Source: Chitinophaga pinensis
GTDB taxonomy: Bacteria; Bacteroidota; Bacteroidia; UBA4408
Direction of reading: 5' to 3'
Assembly (NCBI GenBank): GCA_945861665.1
Contig: CAMAVS010000005.1
Span: 62,001 to 126,000, forward strand
DNA: 64,000 bases
Both the position numbers and the translations under genes were made by a program. Each line of letters begins with the position of its first letter. Within the stretch, counting starts at the first letter, position 1. Below the pieces are notes generated by a model. The model worked only from the letters and a program-made list of their open reading frames with translations, searched no databases and was not told the DNA's origin. Below are positions 16,920 through 26,233 of the stretch, piece by piece.

Positions 16920-18821
16920 ATGAGCGACCAAATAAAACACGAATGCGGCATTGCTTTAATACGACTCTTAAAGCCTCTTTCCTACTACCAAAAAAAATAT
17001 GGGACACCACTTTATGGAGTAAATAAATTATACCTGTTGATGGAAAAGCAACACAACAGAGGTCAAGACGGTGCGGGTGTGGCCAGCATCAAATTCGATG
17101 TAAGCCCTGGAAGTAGGTATATTAGTAGATACAGATCGAATTCCAACAATGCTATAAAAGAAATATTCGGGAAAATTAATGCGAAATACGAAGATGCCTA
17201 TCTAAAAAACAAGGAAAAGTACAACGACACAAATTGGCTAAAAAAAAATGTGGGATTTTGTGGAGAATTGTTGCTTGGACACTTGCGTTATGGAACATAC
17301 GGAGGAAATAGCATAGAGAATTGCCATCCTTTTTTACGTCAAAATAATTGGCAAACAAAGAATTTAGTTGTAGCAGGAAACTTTAATTTAACCAATGTGG
17401 ATGAACTTTTTCAACAATTGGTAGATTTAGGTCAGCACCCAAAAGAAAAAGCAGATACTATAACAGTTATGGAACGTATAGGTCACTTTTTGGACGAAGA
17501 AAATGAACGCTTGTTTCTTGAGTTTAAAGAAAAGGGATTTTCAAACGAAGAAATTTCCCCCTTAATTGCCGAACATTTGGATGTAGAGAAAATACTTCAA
17601 AATTCAAGTAAAAAGTGGGATGGAGGCTATGCGATGGTAGGTATGATTGGACACGGTGATGCTTTTGTATTACGCGACCCTTCTGGGATTCGACCTGCTT
17701 ATTACTACAAAGATGATGAGGTAGTTGTAGTGGCATCTGAACGGCCAGCTATACAAACCGCATTTAATGTATCTGTTGATTCAATACAAGAAATTACTCC
17801 AGGAAGTGCGCTTATTATTAAGAAAAATGGCGACTTTGGCATTCATCAAATACAAGAACCATTAGAAAGAAAAGCTTGCTCATTTGAGCGAATATATTTT
17901 TCAAGAGGTAGTGATAAAAGCATATACGAAGAAAGGAAAAACTTGGGAATATCACTTTGTCCGAGAATATTAAAAGCTATTGATTACGACTTAGACAATA
18001 CTGTTTTTTCGTACATTCCTAACACTGCCGAAACAGCATTTTTAGGAATGGTAAAAGGAATAGAAGATTTTTTGACCGAACAAAAACGAGAACGTATTTT
18101 AGAATACGGAAACAAAATTACAAAAGCTGCACTTACCGAAATACTAGCAAAACGTCCGCGTGTTGAAAAGGTTGCTATAAAAGATGCAAAGCTTCGAACA
18201 TTTATTACACAAGATACTCAGCGCGATGATATAGTTGCTCACGTATACGATATAACCTACGGCTCGTTAAAAAAAGACACAGACACTCTTGTAATTATTG
18301 ATGATTCAATTGTACGTGGAACAACATTAAAACAAAGTATTTTAAAAATGCTTGATCGATTAGGTCCGAAAAAAATAATCATTGTATCCTCTGCTCCACA
18401 AATTCGTTACCCAGATTGCTATGGAATTGACATGGCTAAGCTAGGGGACTTTATTGCCTTTCAAGCAGCTGTTGAGTTGCTAAAAGAAACTTTCCAAGAG
18501 AACATCATTGACGATGCATACGAAAAAGCAAAAGCACAGAATGAACTTCCGAAAATTAAAATTGAAAACGTAGTAAAAGAATTATATAAGCCTTTTACAG
18601 CAGAGCAAATTTCTCAAAAAATCGGACAGCTTTTAACCCCTCTAGATATTAATGCAGAAGTAGAAATCATTTACCAATCTATAGAAGGTTTGCATACTGC
18701 TTGCCCTGACAACTTAGGTGATTGGTATTTTTCGGGAAATTACCCTACTACCGGTGGCAATAAAGTGGCAAACACATCCTTTATTAATTATATGGAAGGT
18801 AAAAATATTAGGGCCTACTAA
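16920..18821 (+). CDS. purF: Amidophosphoribosyltransferase-like enzyme, long form
   Basis: First committed step of purine synthesis: PRPP plus glutamine to phosphoribosylamine. The start is set at ATG 16920 (MSDQIKHECGIALIRLLKPL), because the frame upstream to 16797 overlaps the divergent phosphoesterase gene and lacks family sequence. The Ntn nucleophile is C9, so an eight-residue propeptide must be removed. The glutaminase half shows QHNRGQDGAGVA, GHLRYGTYGG and DPSGIRPAYYY. The PRPP loop VIIDDSIVRGTT is at 458-469. At 633 residues it is about 130 longer than E. coli or Bacillus PurF, with inserts in both halves and a C-terminal extension. Such long proteins occur in Bacteroidota; whether this is the only PurF of the cell cannot be told here. 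Confidence 0.85.
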   Translation: MSDQIKHECGIALIRLLKPLSYYQKKYGTPLYGVNKLYLLMEKQHNRGQDGAGVASIKFDVSPGSRYISRYRSNSNNAIKEIFGKINAKYEDAYLKNKEKYNDTNWLKKNVGFCGELLLGHLRYGTYGGNSIENCHPFLRQNNWQTKNLVVAGNFNLTNVDELFQQLVDLGQHPKEKADTITVMERIGHFLDEENERLFLEFKEKGFSNEEISPLIAEHLDVEKILQNSSKKWDGGYAMVGMIGHGDAFVLRDPSGIRPAYYYKDDEVVVVASERPAIQTAFNVSVDSIQEITPGSALIIKKNGDFGIHQIQEPLERKACSFERIYFSRGSDKSIYEERKNLGISLCPRILKAIDYDLDNTVFSYIPNTAETAFLGMVKGIEDFLTEQKRERILEYGNKITKAALTEILAKRPRVEKVAIKDAKLRTFITQDTQRDDIVAHVYDITYGSLKKDTDTLVIIDDSIVRGTTLKQSILKMLDRLGPKKIIIVSSAPQIRYPDCYGIDMAKLGDFIAFQAAVELLKETFQENIIDDAYEKAKAQNELPKIKIENVVKELYKPFTAEQISQKIGQLLTPLDINAEVEIIYQSIEGLHTACPDNLGDWYFSGNYPTTGGNKVANTSFINYMEGKNIRAY

Positions 18822-18864
18822 GAAAATTAAACACCTATTTAATTAACACCTATTTAATTTTCTT
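18820..18864. terminator. Inverted repeat between convergent genes, with a 15-bp tandem duplication inside
   Basis: AAGAAAATTAAA (18820-18831) pairs with TTTAATTTTCTT (18853-18864). The loop and right arm contain ACACCTATTTAATTA twice in tandem (18831-18845 and from 18846). It lies at the ends of the PurF-like gene and the minus-strand TPR gene and even includes the TPR stop codon. The stem is AT-only in part, so termination strength is doubtful. Confidence 0.4.
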
Positions 18865-19177
18865 CTAAATTCTGCAAGGCCTCGTTTAACTCATTAAGTG
18901 TTTTACGATTGTCTTGTTTCTGGGCGAGGGTTTTTCCTGTTTTATAAATAGAAACAGCCTTTTGTAAGTCATTTTCCGCTTCATATAATTTCCCCAATTG
19001 GTAATATGCTCCCAAATAGGCTGAATTATTCATCAATAAATACTCAATTGTTTTTATAGCTTTAGAAACTTTACCCAACTTTTGATACTCAAGCGCTAAA
19101 GCATATTGTAAAAAAGAATCAGTCGGGTCGTCCTGCAAGAATAAGAGCAATTGTTCTACCCTTTGACTTGAGTTCAT
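18854..19177 (-). CDS. Small tetratricopeptide-repeat protein
   Basis: A 107-residue cytoplasmic protein without signal peptide. It consists of about two and a half TPR units: DPTDSFLQYALALEYQKLGK, then IEYLLMNNSAYLGAYYQLGK, LYEAENDLQKAVSIYKTG. TPRs bind protein partners, and the sequence gives no more specific role. It ends six bases before the pheS stop region (same strand, pheS upstream), so the two are probably co-transcribed. Short TPR proteins beside pheS are seen in other Bacteroidota as far as I recall; I cannot check this here. Confidence 0.8.
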   Translation of the reverse strand: MNSSQRVEQLLLFLQDDPTDSFLQYALALEYQKLGKVSKAIKTIEYLLMNNSAYLGAYYQLGKLYEAENDLQKAVSIYKTGKTLAQKQDNRKTLNELNEALQNLEEN

Positions 19178-19183
19178 AGAGTA

Positions 19184-20200
19184 TTAAAGCTCGGTTTTAA
19201 ATTGATTCATAAAACGCACATCGTTTTCCGAAAACAAGCGTAGGTCATTTGTTTGGTATTTCAACATTGTAATGCGCTCAACCCCCATACCAAAAGCAAA
19301 ACCGCTATGTTGCTTACTATCAATTTTACAATTATCCAGCACAGCAGGATCAACCATACCGCAACCCAGGATCTCAACCCAACCACTTCCTTTGCAAATA
19401 TTACATCCTTTACCACTACAAAACGGACAAGAAATATCCATCTCGGCACTTGGCTCGGTAAAAGGAAAATAAGATGGCCGCAATCGGATTTTTGTATCTG
19501 AACCAAACATCTCTTTGGCAAAATATAACAAGGTTTGTTTAAGGTCGGCAAAGGATACGTTTTTATCAATATATAAGCCCTCAACCTGATGAAAAAAACA
19601 ATGTGCACGTGCCGATATTGCCTCGTTACGGTATACTCTACCTGGCGAAATTGTTCGAACAGGAGGTTTTGAATTTTCCATTACCCTCACCTGAATTGAT
19701 GAAGTATGTGTACGAAGTGCAATTTTATCCTCGATAAAAAATGTATCTTGCATATCTCTTGCAGGATGCTCTTCAGAAAAATTCAGTGCGGAAAAATTAT
19801 GCCAATCGTCTTCAATTTCAGGACCATCTGAGACAGCAAAACCTATTCGCGAAAAAATATTTATTATTTCATTTTTTACAAGTGAAAGTGGGTGTCTCGA
19901 ACCTATAGAAATAGATTGAGAGGGTAAGGTCAAATCCATTATCTTTCTATCTACATCTCCATTGCTTTCTGTAAGTTGTTTTAAGTCGTTTATCTTTTGT
20001 TGTGTATTGGTTTTTAACTCATTCAATAGCTGCCCTATTTCTTTTTTAATAATAACTTCAACACTTTTAAAATTGTCAAACAAAATGGTTACTTCACCTT
20101 TCTTGCCGAGCATTTTTATTCTGAACAATTCCAATTCCTCCTTGCTGTTGGTTGAAAAAGAATTTATTTCAATTAATAAGCGCTTAATCTTTTCTCTCAT
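19184..20200 (-). CDS. pheS: Phenylalanyl-tRNA synthetase alpha chain
   Basis: Charges tRNA-Phe as an alpha2-beta2 enzyme with PheT. I start at ATG 20198-20200 (MREKIKRLLIEINSFS, 338 residues), not at the in-frame ATG 20225-20227, because the upstream one precedes the promoter box and family members start MxxKI. An N-terminal tRNA-binding coiled coil (about 1-90) is followed by the class II core: motif 2 in PVRTISPGRVYRNEAISARA, DMQDTFF, and motif 3 in GFAFGMGVERITML. A Cys cluster (CPFCSGKGCNICKGSGW) near 250-266 may bind zinc, as in other bacterial PheS of this type. pheT is not adjacent. Confidence 0.95.
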   Translation of the reverse strand: MREKIKRLLIEINSFSTNSKEELELFRIKMLGKKGEVTILFDNFKSVEVIIKKEIGQLLNELKTNTQQKINDLKQLTESNGDVDRKIMDLTLPSQSISIGSRHPLSLVKNEIINIFSRIGFAVSDGPEIEDDWHNFSALNFSEEHPARDMQDTFFIEDKIALRTHTSSIQVRVMENSKPPVRTISPGRVYRNEAISARAHCFFHQVEGLYIDKNVSFADLKQTLLYFAKEMFGSDTKIRLRPSYFPFTEPSAEMDISCPFCSGKGCNICKGSGWVEILGCGMVDPAVLDNCKIDSKQHSGFAFGMGVERITMLKYQTNDLRLFSENDVRFMNQFKTEL

Positions 20201-20204
20201 ACTG

Positions 20205-20212
20205 CAAAAGTA
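20205..20212 (-). promoter_or_regulatory. pheS promoter -7 box (TACTTTTG), near-leaderless
   Basis: On the minus strand TACTTTTG ends only four bases before the pheS ATG, and TTG lies 23 bp upstream of it, at the long edge of the TTG-N17-23-TAnnTTTG consensus. Transcription would start at or within a few bases of the start codon. Confidence 0.45.
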
Positions 20213-20421
20213 ATGAAAAAATCGCATTGGTACCTCAATAAAATAGGCACTTGTAGTATTTATTATAAAAACAATTGATTTTTTTATTTGGAAACTGAAA
20301 ACAATTTGTTGCTATATGTGCGCCACAAAATTAATTACCTTTAGAAGACAATTAATTTATATAGAAGAAGCGAGATAATGAGTGCTTGATTAATCGAACA
20401 AACAGTTTGCTTAAATATAAT

Positions 20422-22515
20422 TTATCTAACCACTGTTACGTGTCCAACATAGCTATGTTGTTTGGAATACAAATCAGTTGCTGATATTTTATATACGTAA
20501 ACGTCCTGACCTACCAATTGCCCACTGGGGCCGCGTCCATCCCAACCTGCTTTTCCAAAATCTGTTTGCTCGTATAATTTATTGCCCCAACGGTCGAATA
20601 TCAACATCTCAAAAGATGTTAAACTTTTTAAATTAACTCCCTTCGGCATAAAGTATTCGTTTTGTCCATCACCATTTGGGCTAAATGAACTAGGAATATA
20701 CAATGCATAAGCACCGTTTATGTGTAAACATTTTACTGTGGTATCAATACAACCGCTGTTATATTGAACAATTAAGGTTACACAATACTGGCCGCTATCA
20801 GTATAAGTATGTGTTGGGTGCTGTTGAGTTGAAGTGCTGTCTGCCGATGAGTTATCGCCAAAATTCCAAACCCAATTTATGGCATTCGTTGATTTGTCTG
20901 TAAAAAAAATTTTAGGATCTAATATTGTTGTTGGCTGCGGGCCTAATATAAAATCGGCTTTTGGGGCAGGATATGTATTTATATAAGCAACCATCATTAA
21001 CGAATCCTTACAACCATTAGATGTGGTTACTACCAACTTAACATTAAAAGATCCAACCCAACCGTATAAATGTGTTGGATTTTGAATAGTTGATGTTGTG
21101 CTATCCCCAAAATCCCAAAACCATTGTGTTATTGTACCACCCGCTACCGTTGATAAATCAGAAAAATTTATCGATACCGGTGCACAGCCATTTATTGTAT
21201 CACTTGTAAAAGATACAACGGGGTTTGGATAAACATTTATCAGTAAACAACTATCCGGACCTGATCCACAAGAATTGTCAGCATGAACACAAATATTTCC
21301 TCCGGTATTTCCAAAACCAACTGTAATTGTTGTTGTTCCCTGTCCGCTTGCTATAAAGACTCCGGCAGGAACTACCCAAACATAATTTGTTGCATTAGGT
21401 ATGGCATTAATAGTATATGTTTGACTACTGTTTGCACACACATTAAGCGGACCATTTAACGCTGGTTTAGATGGCAATGGCATAGTTGTAAATGACCAAA
21501 CGGGACAACCAGCAGCCGGTCCAGCATTTGACAAAGGTGAAACTTGCCAATAATAAGTTGTTCCGGGCAACAATGCTCCAGTATTATAGGTTAGGTTAAA
21601 GCCTTGGTTTGCGCCATTTAAAATATTTGTTGGTGGATTATCCGTGCCAAAATATAAACTATATCCAACCGGAGGACAGGTAAGGGAATCCCAATCAAGT
21701 GTTACACCCGAACAAGGTTGGTCGATAGATAAATCAGGAATCGAATTATAAGTTGTGCATCCTACAGGAACCCCAGGTCCCGCTACACAAGGGTGCATAT
21801 AATCGAATATCGCCTCACTCAAGTACTCTGAGGCAGGTTGGGGTTGGTGAAAACCCCAAAAAGTAATTCCTGAAAACAAAACCAATCCTGCCCCATAATT
21901 ATATTCAACTAAAGCAAATTGATTTCCTTGAGCTTGTGGAGCTTCAATTAAGTTTAAACCACATGGGGTATTTACAATATTGTGTGTAAAATAATTTCCT
22001 GTCCAATTATTACCGGATGGGAAAAGTGCATTATTAAAAATAGGATGTGCATTTTGTCCGAAAGCAATTTGACCAGTTCCCGATGCAAAGTTATAGGATG
22101 GTTGCAATTGAATCACAACTCCACCAAATCCACAATTAATATCATTATTCCAGCCTGCAGATTCAATCATTAAATGTCCGCCCGCAAGAACCCAATTTTG
22201 TATAGCAACTTGATTAGCTGCAATAAAATTATCAAGAGGTGTGTCATTTTGTGCCCCACCTTCCATCAGAATAAAACAATTAGTATTTGAGAAAATGGCT
22301 CCAATATTTGCATTTTGGAAATAGGCAGTAGAATATCCCCCATTACCAAAAACAGCATTCAATGACATAAAATTATCTTGACCACCATTTATATTATATG
22401 TCCATGGTTCTTGATTTTGGTCGGTAATGTATACAATGCCTTGCTGTGCATTTGTATTATTTGCAACCACTGAATAAATCAAAACAAATAATAAAATTCG
22501 AAGAGTTCTAGCCAT
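20422..22515 (-). CDS. Large secreted PKD protein with type B T9SS sorting domain
   Basis: Extracellular or cell-surface protein of 697 residues, exported by Sec and then by the type IX system. After the signal peptide (cut after NNTNAQ) comes a domain of about 215 residues beginning QQGIVYITDQNQEPW and ending AIFDYMHPC. Its pattern (FSNTNCFILMEGG, WVLAGGHLMIESAGWNNDIN, LVLFSGITFWGF) resembles a glutamine-amidotransferase-like Rossmann fold, as in DUF4350-type domains, but I cannot name it. Then a fibronectin-like segment (YYWQVSPLSN), an Ig-like segment, two PKD domains (WFWDFGDSTTSTIQNPTHLY; WVWNFGDNSSADSTSTQQHP) and the CHU_C tail (LYIPSSFSPNGDGQNEYFMP, FDRWGNKLYE). The N-terminal domain is shared with the next gene, 24 bp upstream on the same strand. 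Confidence 0.85.
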   Translation of the reverse strand: MARTLRILLFVLIYSVVANNTNAQQGIVYITDQNQEPWTYNINGGQDNFMSLNAVFGNGGYSTAYFQNANIGAIFSNTNCFILMEGGAQNDTPLDNFIAANQVAIQNWVLAGGHLMIESAGWNNDINCGFGGVVIQLQPSYNFASGTGQIAFGQNAHPIFNNALFPSGNNWTGNYFTHNIVNTPCGLNLIEAPQAQGNQFALVEYNYGAGLVLFSGITFWGFHQPQPASEYLSEAIFDYMHPCVAGPGVPVGCTTYNSIPDLSIDQPCSGVTLDWDSLTCPPVGYSLYFGTDNPPTNILNGANQGFNLTYNTGALLPGTTYYWQVSPLSNAGPAAGCPVWSFTTMPLPSKPALNGPLNVCANSSQTYTINAIPNATNYVWVVPAGVFIASGQGTTTITVGFGNTGGNICVHADNSCGSGPDSCLLINVYPNPVVSFTSDTINGCAPVSINFSDLSTVAGGTITQWFWDFGDSTTSTIQNPTHLYGWVGSFNVKLVVTTSNGCKDSLMMVAYINTYPAPKADFILGPQPTTILDPKIFFTDKSTNAINWVWNFGDNSSADSTSTQQHPTHTYTDSGQYCVTLIVQYNSGCIDTTVKCLHINGAYALYIPSSFSPNGDGQNEYFMPKGVNLKSLTSFEMLIFDRWGNKLYEQTDFGKAGWDGRGPSGQLVGQDVYVYKISATDLYSKQHSYVGHVTVVR

Positions 22516-22539
22516 TTTGCATTAAAAATCTATCTTCAA

Positions 22540-25500
22540 TTATCTCACTAATGTAACATCACCTGTGAACGAATGTTTTTTATCTGTTAAGTCTACTGCG
22601 CTTATCTTATACACATATACATCTTGTAATGCTATTTCACTGCCACCTTTGATGGTTCCACTCCAACCTGTACCGTTAAAGTTCGTGGTCTTGAATATCA
22701 TATTACCCCATCTGTCAAAAATAAGCATCTCAAAGCCATCACTCTTTATGCCTTTCCCTTTTGGCATAAAATAGTCGTTCATTAAATCTCCATTGGGAGT
22801 AAAAGCATTCGGAATAAACAAGGTAAAAGCATCATTAACTATCAAACAATTGATGGTTGTATCTACACAGTTATTAGGGCTGGTTACCATTAAAGTTACA
22901 CAATACCTTCCCGTATCACCATACTCGTGAATAGGATTTTGTAACTCCGAAGTACTGTCTTTGGAGAAGTCACCAAAATTCCAATGCCATTTTACTGCAT
23001 TTGCTGATTTGTCTCCAAAAACTATATTCGGACTCAATATATCGGTTGGTTGCGGGCCATAAGCAAACTGAGCTATCGGATAAGCATAAGAGCTTATCAT
23101 AGTTGTTATGGTTTTTGTTGTACTGCAACCTATGTTATCTGTTACCGTTAATGTTACATCGTATACCCCTGGAGTAAAGCAATGGTTTGGGTTTTTTTGG
23201 CTGGATGTGTTGCCATCTCCAAAATTCCACAACCAAGCACTTATATTACTACCTGCGGCTGCTGTGCTTTGGTCTGCAAAAATTACACAGACGGGTGTAC
23301 AGCCTGTGGCTATATCGCTGGTAAAGTTTACGGTTGCGGGTTGAATTACCTTTACCGTTACACTATCCATTTGCGAAGGGGTACCACATCCGTCATTTAC
23401 TGTACAATAGTAAGTAGTGGTTACTTGTGGTTGTACATTCGGATTCGGGAAACCACCCCCGGCTGGTAACCAACTGTATATTAAATTTCCACTTCCACCA
23501 CTCGCTAAAGCGCGTAAATTAGCGGTTGTACCTAAACATATCGTTGTATCGTTTGAACAAACCACTGTAATGGATAAGCTTACTGATACCGTTAAGGTTT
23601 GTGAAGCTGAAATGCATCCATTAGCATCGGTTGCGACTACCGTATACACTGTTGTTACTAAAGGTGAAACTACTTGGTTAGCTCCTGGTAAATTACCCGG
23701 ATTCCACATATAAGTGTAAGCCGCTGTGCCTCCTTGCGCTAAGGCGGTTATATTTGCATTTTGACCTATACATATACTCACGTTTGCACTTGGAGTTACG
23801 GTTACAGCTGTAGGTTCAGTAACAACAACTATAGCTGTGGTTGTACAGCCATTGACATCCGTAATGGTTACCGTGTAGTTACCTGCCGCTAAATTGGTGG
23901 CTGTTTGTGTTAATTGTACAGGATTACTATTCCAACTATAGCCGTATGGTGCAGTGCCTCCTGTTACGAAAGTTACCGTTGCGCTGCCATCTATTCCACC
24001 ATTACACAATGTTGGTATTGAATCGGTTACTACAACAAAGGCTGCCGGTTGAAGTATCGTTACATTTATGGTATTATTACATCCAATTGCATCGCTTACG
24101 GTTACGGTATAGGTTCCTGCCGGTAAGTTTGTGGCTGTTTGTGTTAGTTGTACTGGATTACTATTCCAACTATATGTGAATGGCGCTATACCTCCGCTGG
24201 TAATATTCACTGTTGCAGTTCCATTTGTGCCACTTGGGCAGACTAAATCTACTTGAATAGTATTTAATACTATCGGCTGAGATACTGTTACTGTTACAGA
24301 GTCGTTACCGGTACAACCGTTTGAATCTCCTATTACATAATATTTTGTGGTTACTGCGGGTGTGGCTATTACGTTAGCCCCTACTGTGGTATTTAATCCC
24401 GTTGCAGGTGACCAAATATAGGTAGCTGCTCCGCTTGCTGTTAAAGTGGCTTGTCCGCCAAAGCATATCGTTGTGTCGTTGCTCAGACCGATTACTAAAT
24501 TCGGGCTCAATATTACAGCTATACAACAAGGTGGACTTGCTCCACAAAGGTTACTTATTGTTACGCATATATTACCTGGAGTATTTCCTGTAGTTACAGT
24601 AATATTGTCTGTGCCTTGACCTGCATTAATCACCCAACCTGCAGGCACTGTCCAATTGTAAGTTACGCCCACCATATTGAGACAAGAATAGCTTAATATT
24701 ATATTCGGGCAAAATGTGATTGACCCATTTATTGGACAGGGCTGCACAGGCAGTAGCGATACTACTAAAGGAATACAGACTTGAGGACTCGTGCCACAGG
24801 CATCCGATGCGGTTACACATAAATTACCGGAGGTTGGACCTACTGTTAAGGTTATACTATTTGTTCCTTGACCATTGGCAATCGTACTACCAGGTGGAGC
24901 CGTCCACGTATATAACACTCCTGGCACATTCGGTACACTGTATACTTCAGAAGCATTTTGACAGACATTCAAATTTCCAGATATTGGACCAGGTATTGCA
25001 GGGGTACCTTGTAAGGTATAACTCCACACTGTTGGGCAAATCAAGGTTGTATCACTTCCATTTACACCTCCGCCATAACCTATCAATTCTATTTTCCAAT
25101 AATAGGTTTGGCCAGGGGTAAAGACTAAAGGGGGATTGGTTAATACATAAAAACTAACATTCCCAACATCCAATTGATTGAAAATATTGGTTGGTGGGTT
25201 ATTGGTACCATAAGACAACAAAAAATGTATACTGTCTGCTCCGCAACCTGCTCCACCACCATTCCAACTCAACAATACAGGACCAAGACAATTAGGCTCA
25301 ATAGAACCATTGGGTGGTGCTATTTGGGTTGGACAAGATACGGGTTGACCTATGCAAGGGGTCATATAGTCATATATCGCCATTAATAAATTATCAGCAT
25401 CAGGTTGAGGATTGTGCCAGCTTGTAGAAGTCATACCTCCAAATAACACTATACCACAACCATCTTGTAATTCGGTTAAACCAATTTGGTTACCTTGAGC

Positions 25501-26061
25501 ACCAGTACAAGTTATTAAATTTGTTCCGCTTGGACCATTGATAACATCGTGTGAAAAATAGTTACCAGTCCAAGCAGCGCCTGAAGGATATATTCCATTA
25601 TTAAATATTGCATGTCCACCTTGCCCTGCTGTAACAGCACCAGGTGCTGAAGCATATATATAAGCAGGATTAAGAGTAATGGAAACTCCTCCAAATCCAC
25701 AATTAATATCACTGTTCCAACCTGCCGAATTTAAAAACAAATGGCCACCGTTTTGCACCCAAGTTTGCATAAGGGCTTGATTGGCAGTCGTAAAATTATT
25801 CATTGGAGTGTCATTGTTTTGACCACCTTCGACATAAACAAAACAATTTGCGTTTGAAAATATGGCTTGCGCATTCGCATTTTGATAGTAAGCTGTAGTC
25901 CATCCACCGCCGCCATAAACAGCATTAAATGCATTAATTTGCGATTGAGAACCCCAGGGTTCTCCATTTTGATCGGTTACATAAACTATGCCCTGTTGAG
26001 CATTGCTATTGAAGCTGAACAAACAAACTAGCGCGATTGTGATTAGAATACTTTTTTTCAT
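22540..26061 (-). CDS. Giant secreted protein: shared N-domain, Ig/SprB/PKD repeats, type B T9SS tail
   Basis: A 1173-residue paralogue of the downstream gene. A signal peptide (MKKSILITIALVCLFSFNSN) precedes the same domain of about 215 residues (QQGIVYVTDQNGEPWGSQSQ ... IYDYMTPC). Next come a fibronectin-like unit (YYWKIELIGYGG), two Ig-like 'C...Y.WTxPxG' units (about 355-520), an Ig-like unit (DTTICFGGQATLTASGAATY), two SprB repeats (TYSWNSNP blocks ending AGTYTVTVSDAIGCNNTINV), further Ig-like units, two PKD domains (WLWNFGDGNTSSQKNPNHCF; WHWNFGDFSKDSTSELQNPI) and the CHU_C tail (LFIPNAFTPNGDLMNDYFMP, FDRWGNMIFK). It resembles SprB-type gliding adhesins in repeat content. The two genes likely form one transcript and arose by duplication, followed by insertion or loss of repeat modules. 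Confidence 0.87.
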   Translation of the reverse strand: MKKSILITIALVCLFSFNSNAQQGIVYVTDQNGEPWGSQSQINAFNAVYGGGGWTTAYYQNANAQAIFSNANCFVYVEGGQNNDTPMNNFTTANQALMQTWVQNGGHLFLNSAGWNSDINCGFGGVSITLNPAYIYASAPGAVTAGQGGHAIFNNGIYPSGAAWTGNYFSHDVINGPSGTNLITCTGAQGNQIGLTELQDGCGIVLFGGMTSTSWHNPQPDADNLLMAIYDYMTPCIGQPVSCPTQIAPPNGSIEPNCLGPVLLSWNGGGAGCGADSIHFLLSYGTNNPPTNIFNQLDVGNVSFYVLTNPPLVFTPGQTYYWKIELIGYGGGVNGSDTTLICPTVWSYTLQGTPAIPGPISGNLNVCQNASEVYSVPNVPGVLYTWTAPPGSTIANGQGTNSITLTVGPTSGNLCVTASDACGTSPQVCIPLVVSLLPVQPCPINGSITFCPNIILSYSCLNMVGVTYNWTVPAGWVINAGQGTDNITVTTGNTPGNICVTISNLCGASPPCCIAVILSPNLVIGLSNDTTICFGGQATLTASGAATYIWSPATGLNTTVGANVIATPAVTTKYYVIGDSNGCTGNDSVTVTVSQPIVLNTIQVDLVCPSGTNGTATVNITSGGIAPFTYSWNSNPVQLTQTATNLPAGTYTVTVSDAIGCNNTINVTILQPAAFVVVTDSIPTLCNGGIDGSATVTFVTGGTAPYGYSWNSNPVQLTQTATNLAAGNYTVTITDVNGCTTTAIVVVTEPTAVTVTPSANVSICIGQNANITALAQGGTAAYTYMWNPGNLPGANQVVSPLVTTVYTVVATDANGCISASQTLTVSVSLSITVVCSNDTTICLGTTANLRALASGGSGNLIYSWLPAGGGFPNPNVQPQVTTTYYCTVNDGCGTPSQMDSVTVKVIQPATVNFTSDIATGCTPVCVIFADQSTAAAGSNISAWLWNFGDGNTSSQKNPNHCFTPGVYDVTLTVTDNIGCSTTKTITTMISSYAYPIAQFAYGPQPTDILSPNIVFGDKSANAVKWHWNFGDFSKDSTSELQNPIHEYGDTGRYCVTLMVTSPNNCVDTTINCLIVNDAFTLFIPNAFTPNGDLMNDYFMPKGKGIKSDGFEMLIFDRWGNMIFKTTNFNGTGWSGTIKGGSEIALQDVYVYKISAVDLTDKKHSFTGDVTLVR

Positions 26062-26233
26062 TATAATTATATTTTATGTAAATATACCAAAGCTGCAGTT
26101 ACATTATTACACAATTCATCTAAATTCGAGTATTTAGTTACAGTTTATTTAGTTAACGGTCAGTTTTTACAAAAACGCACATAGCCTTCAACTTTTTATT
26201 ATTAATATTGCTATAAATAAATTACATCCGCCT

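Noticed and set aside
23108-25386. Several plus-strand frames of 60-130 codons
   Set aside because: They all lie opposite the SprB/PKD repeats of the giant minus-strand gene, have no signal peptide, start context or recognisable domain, and follow the repeat period.
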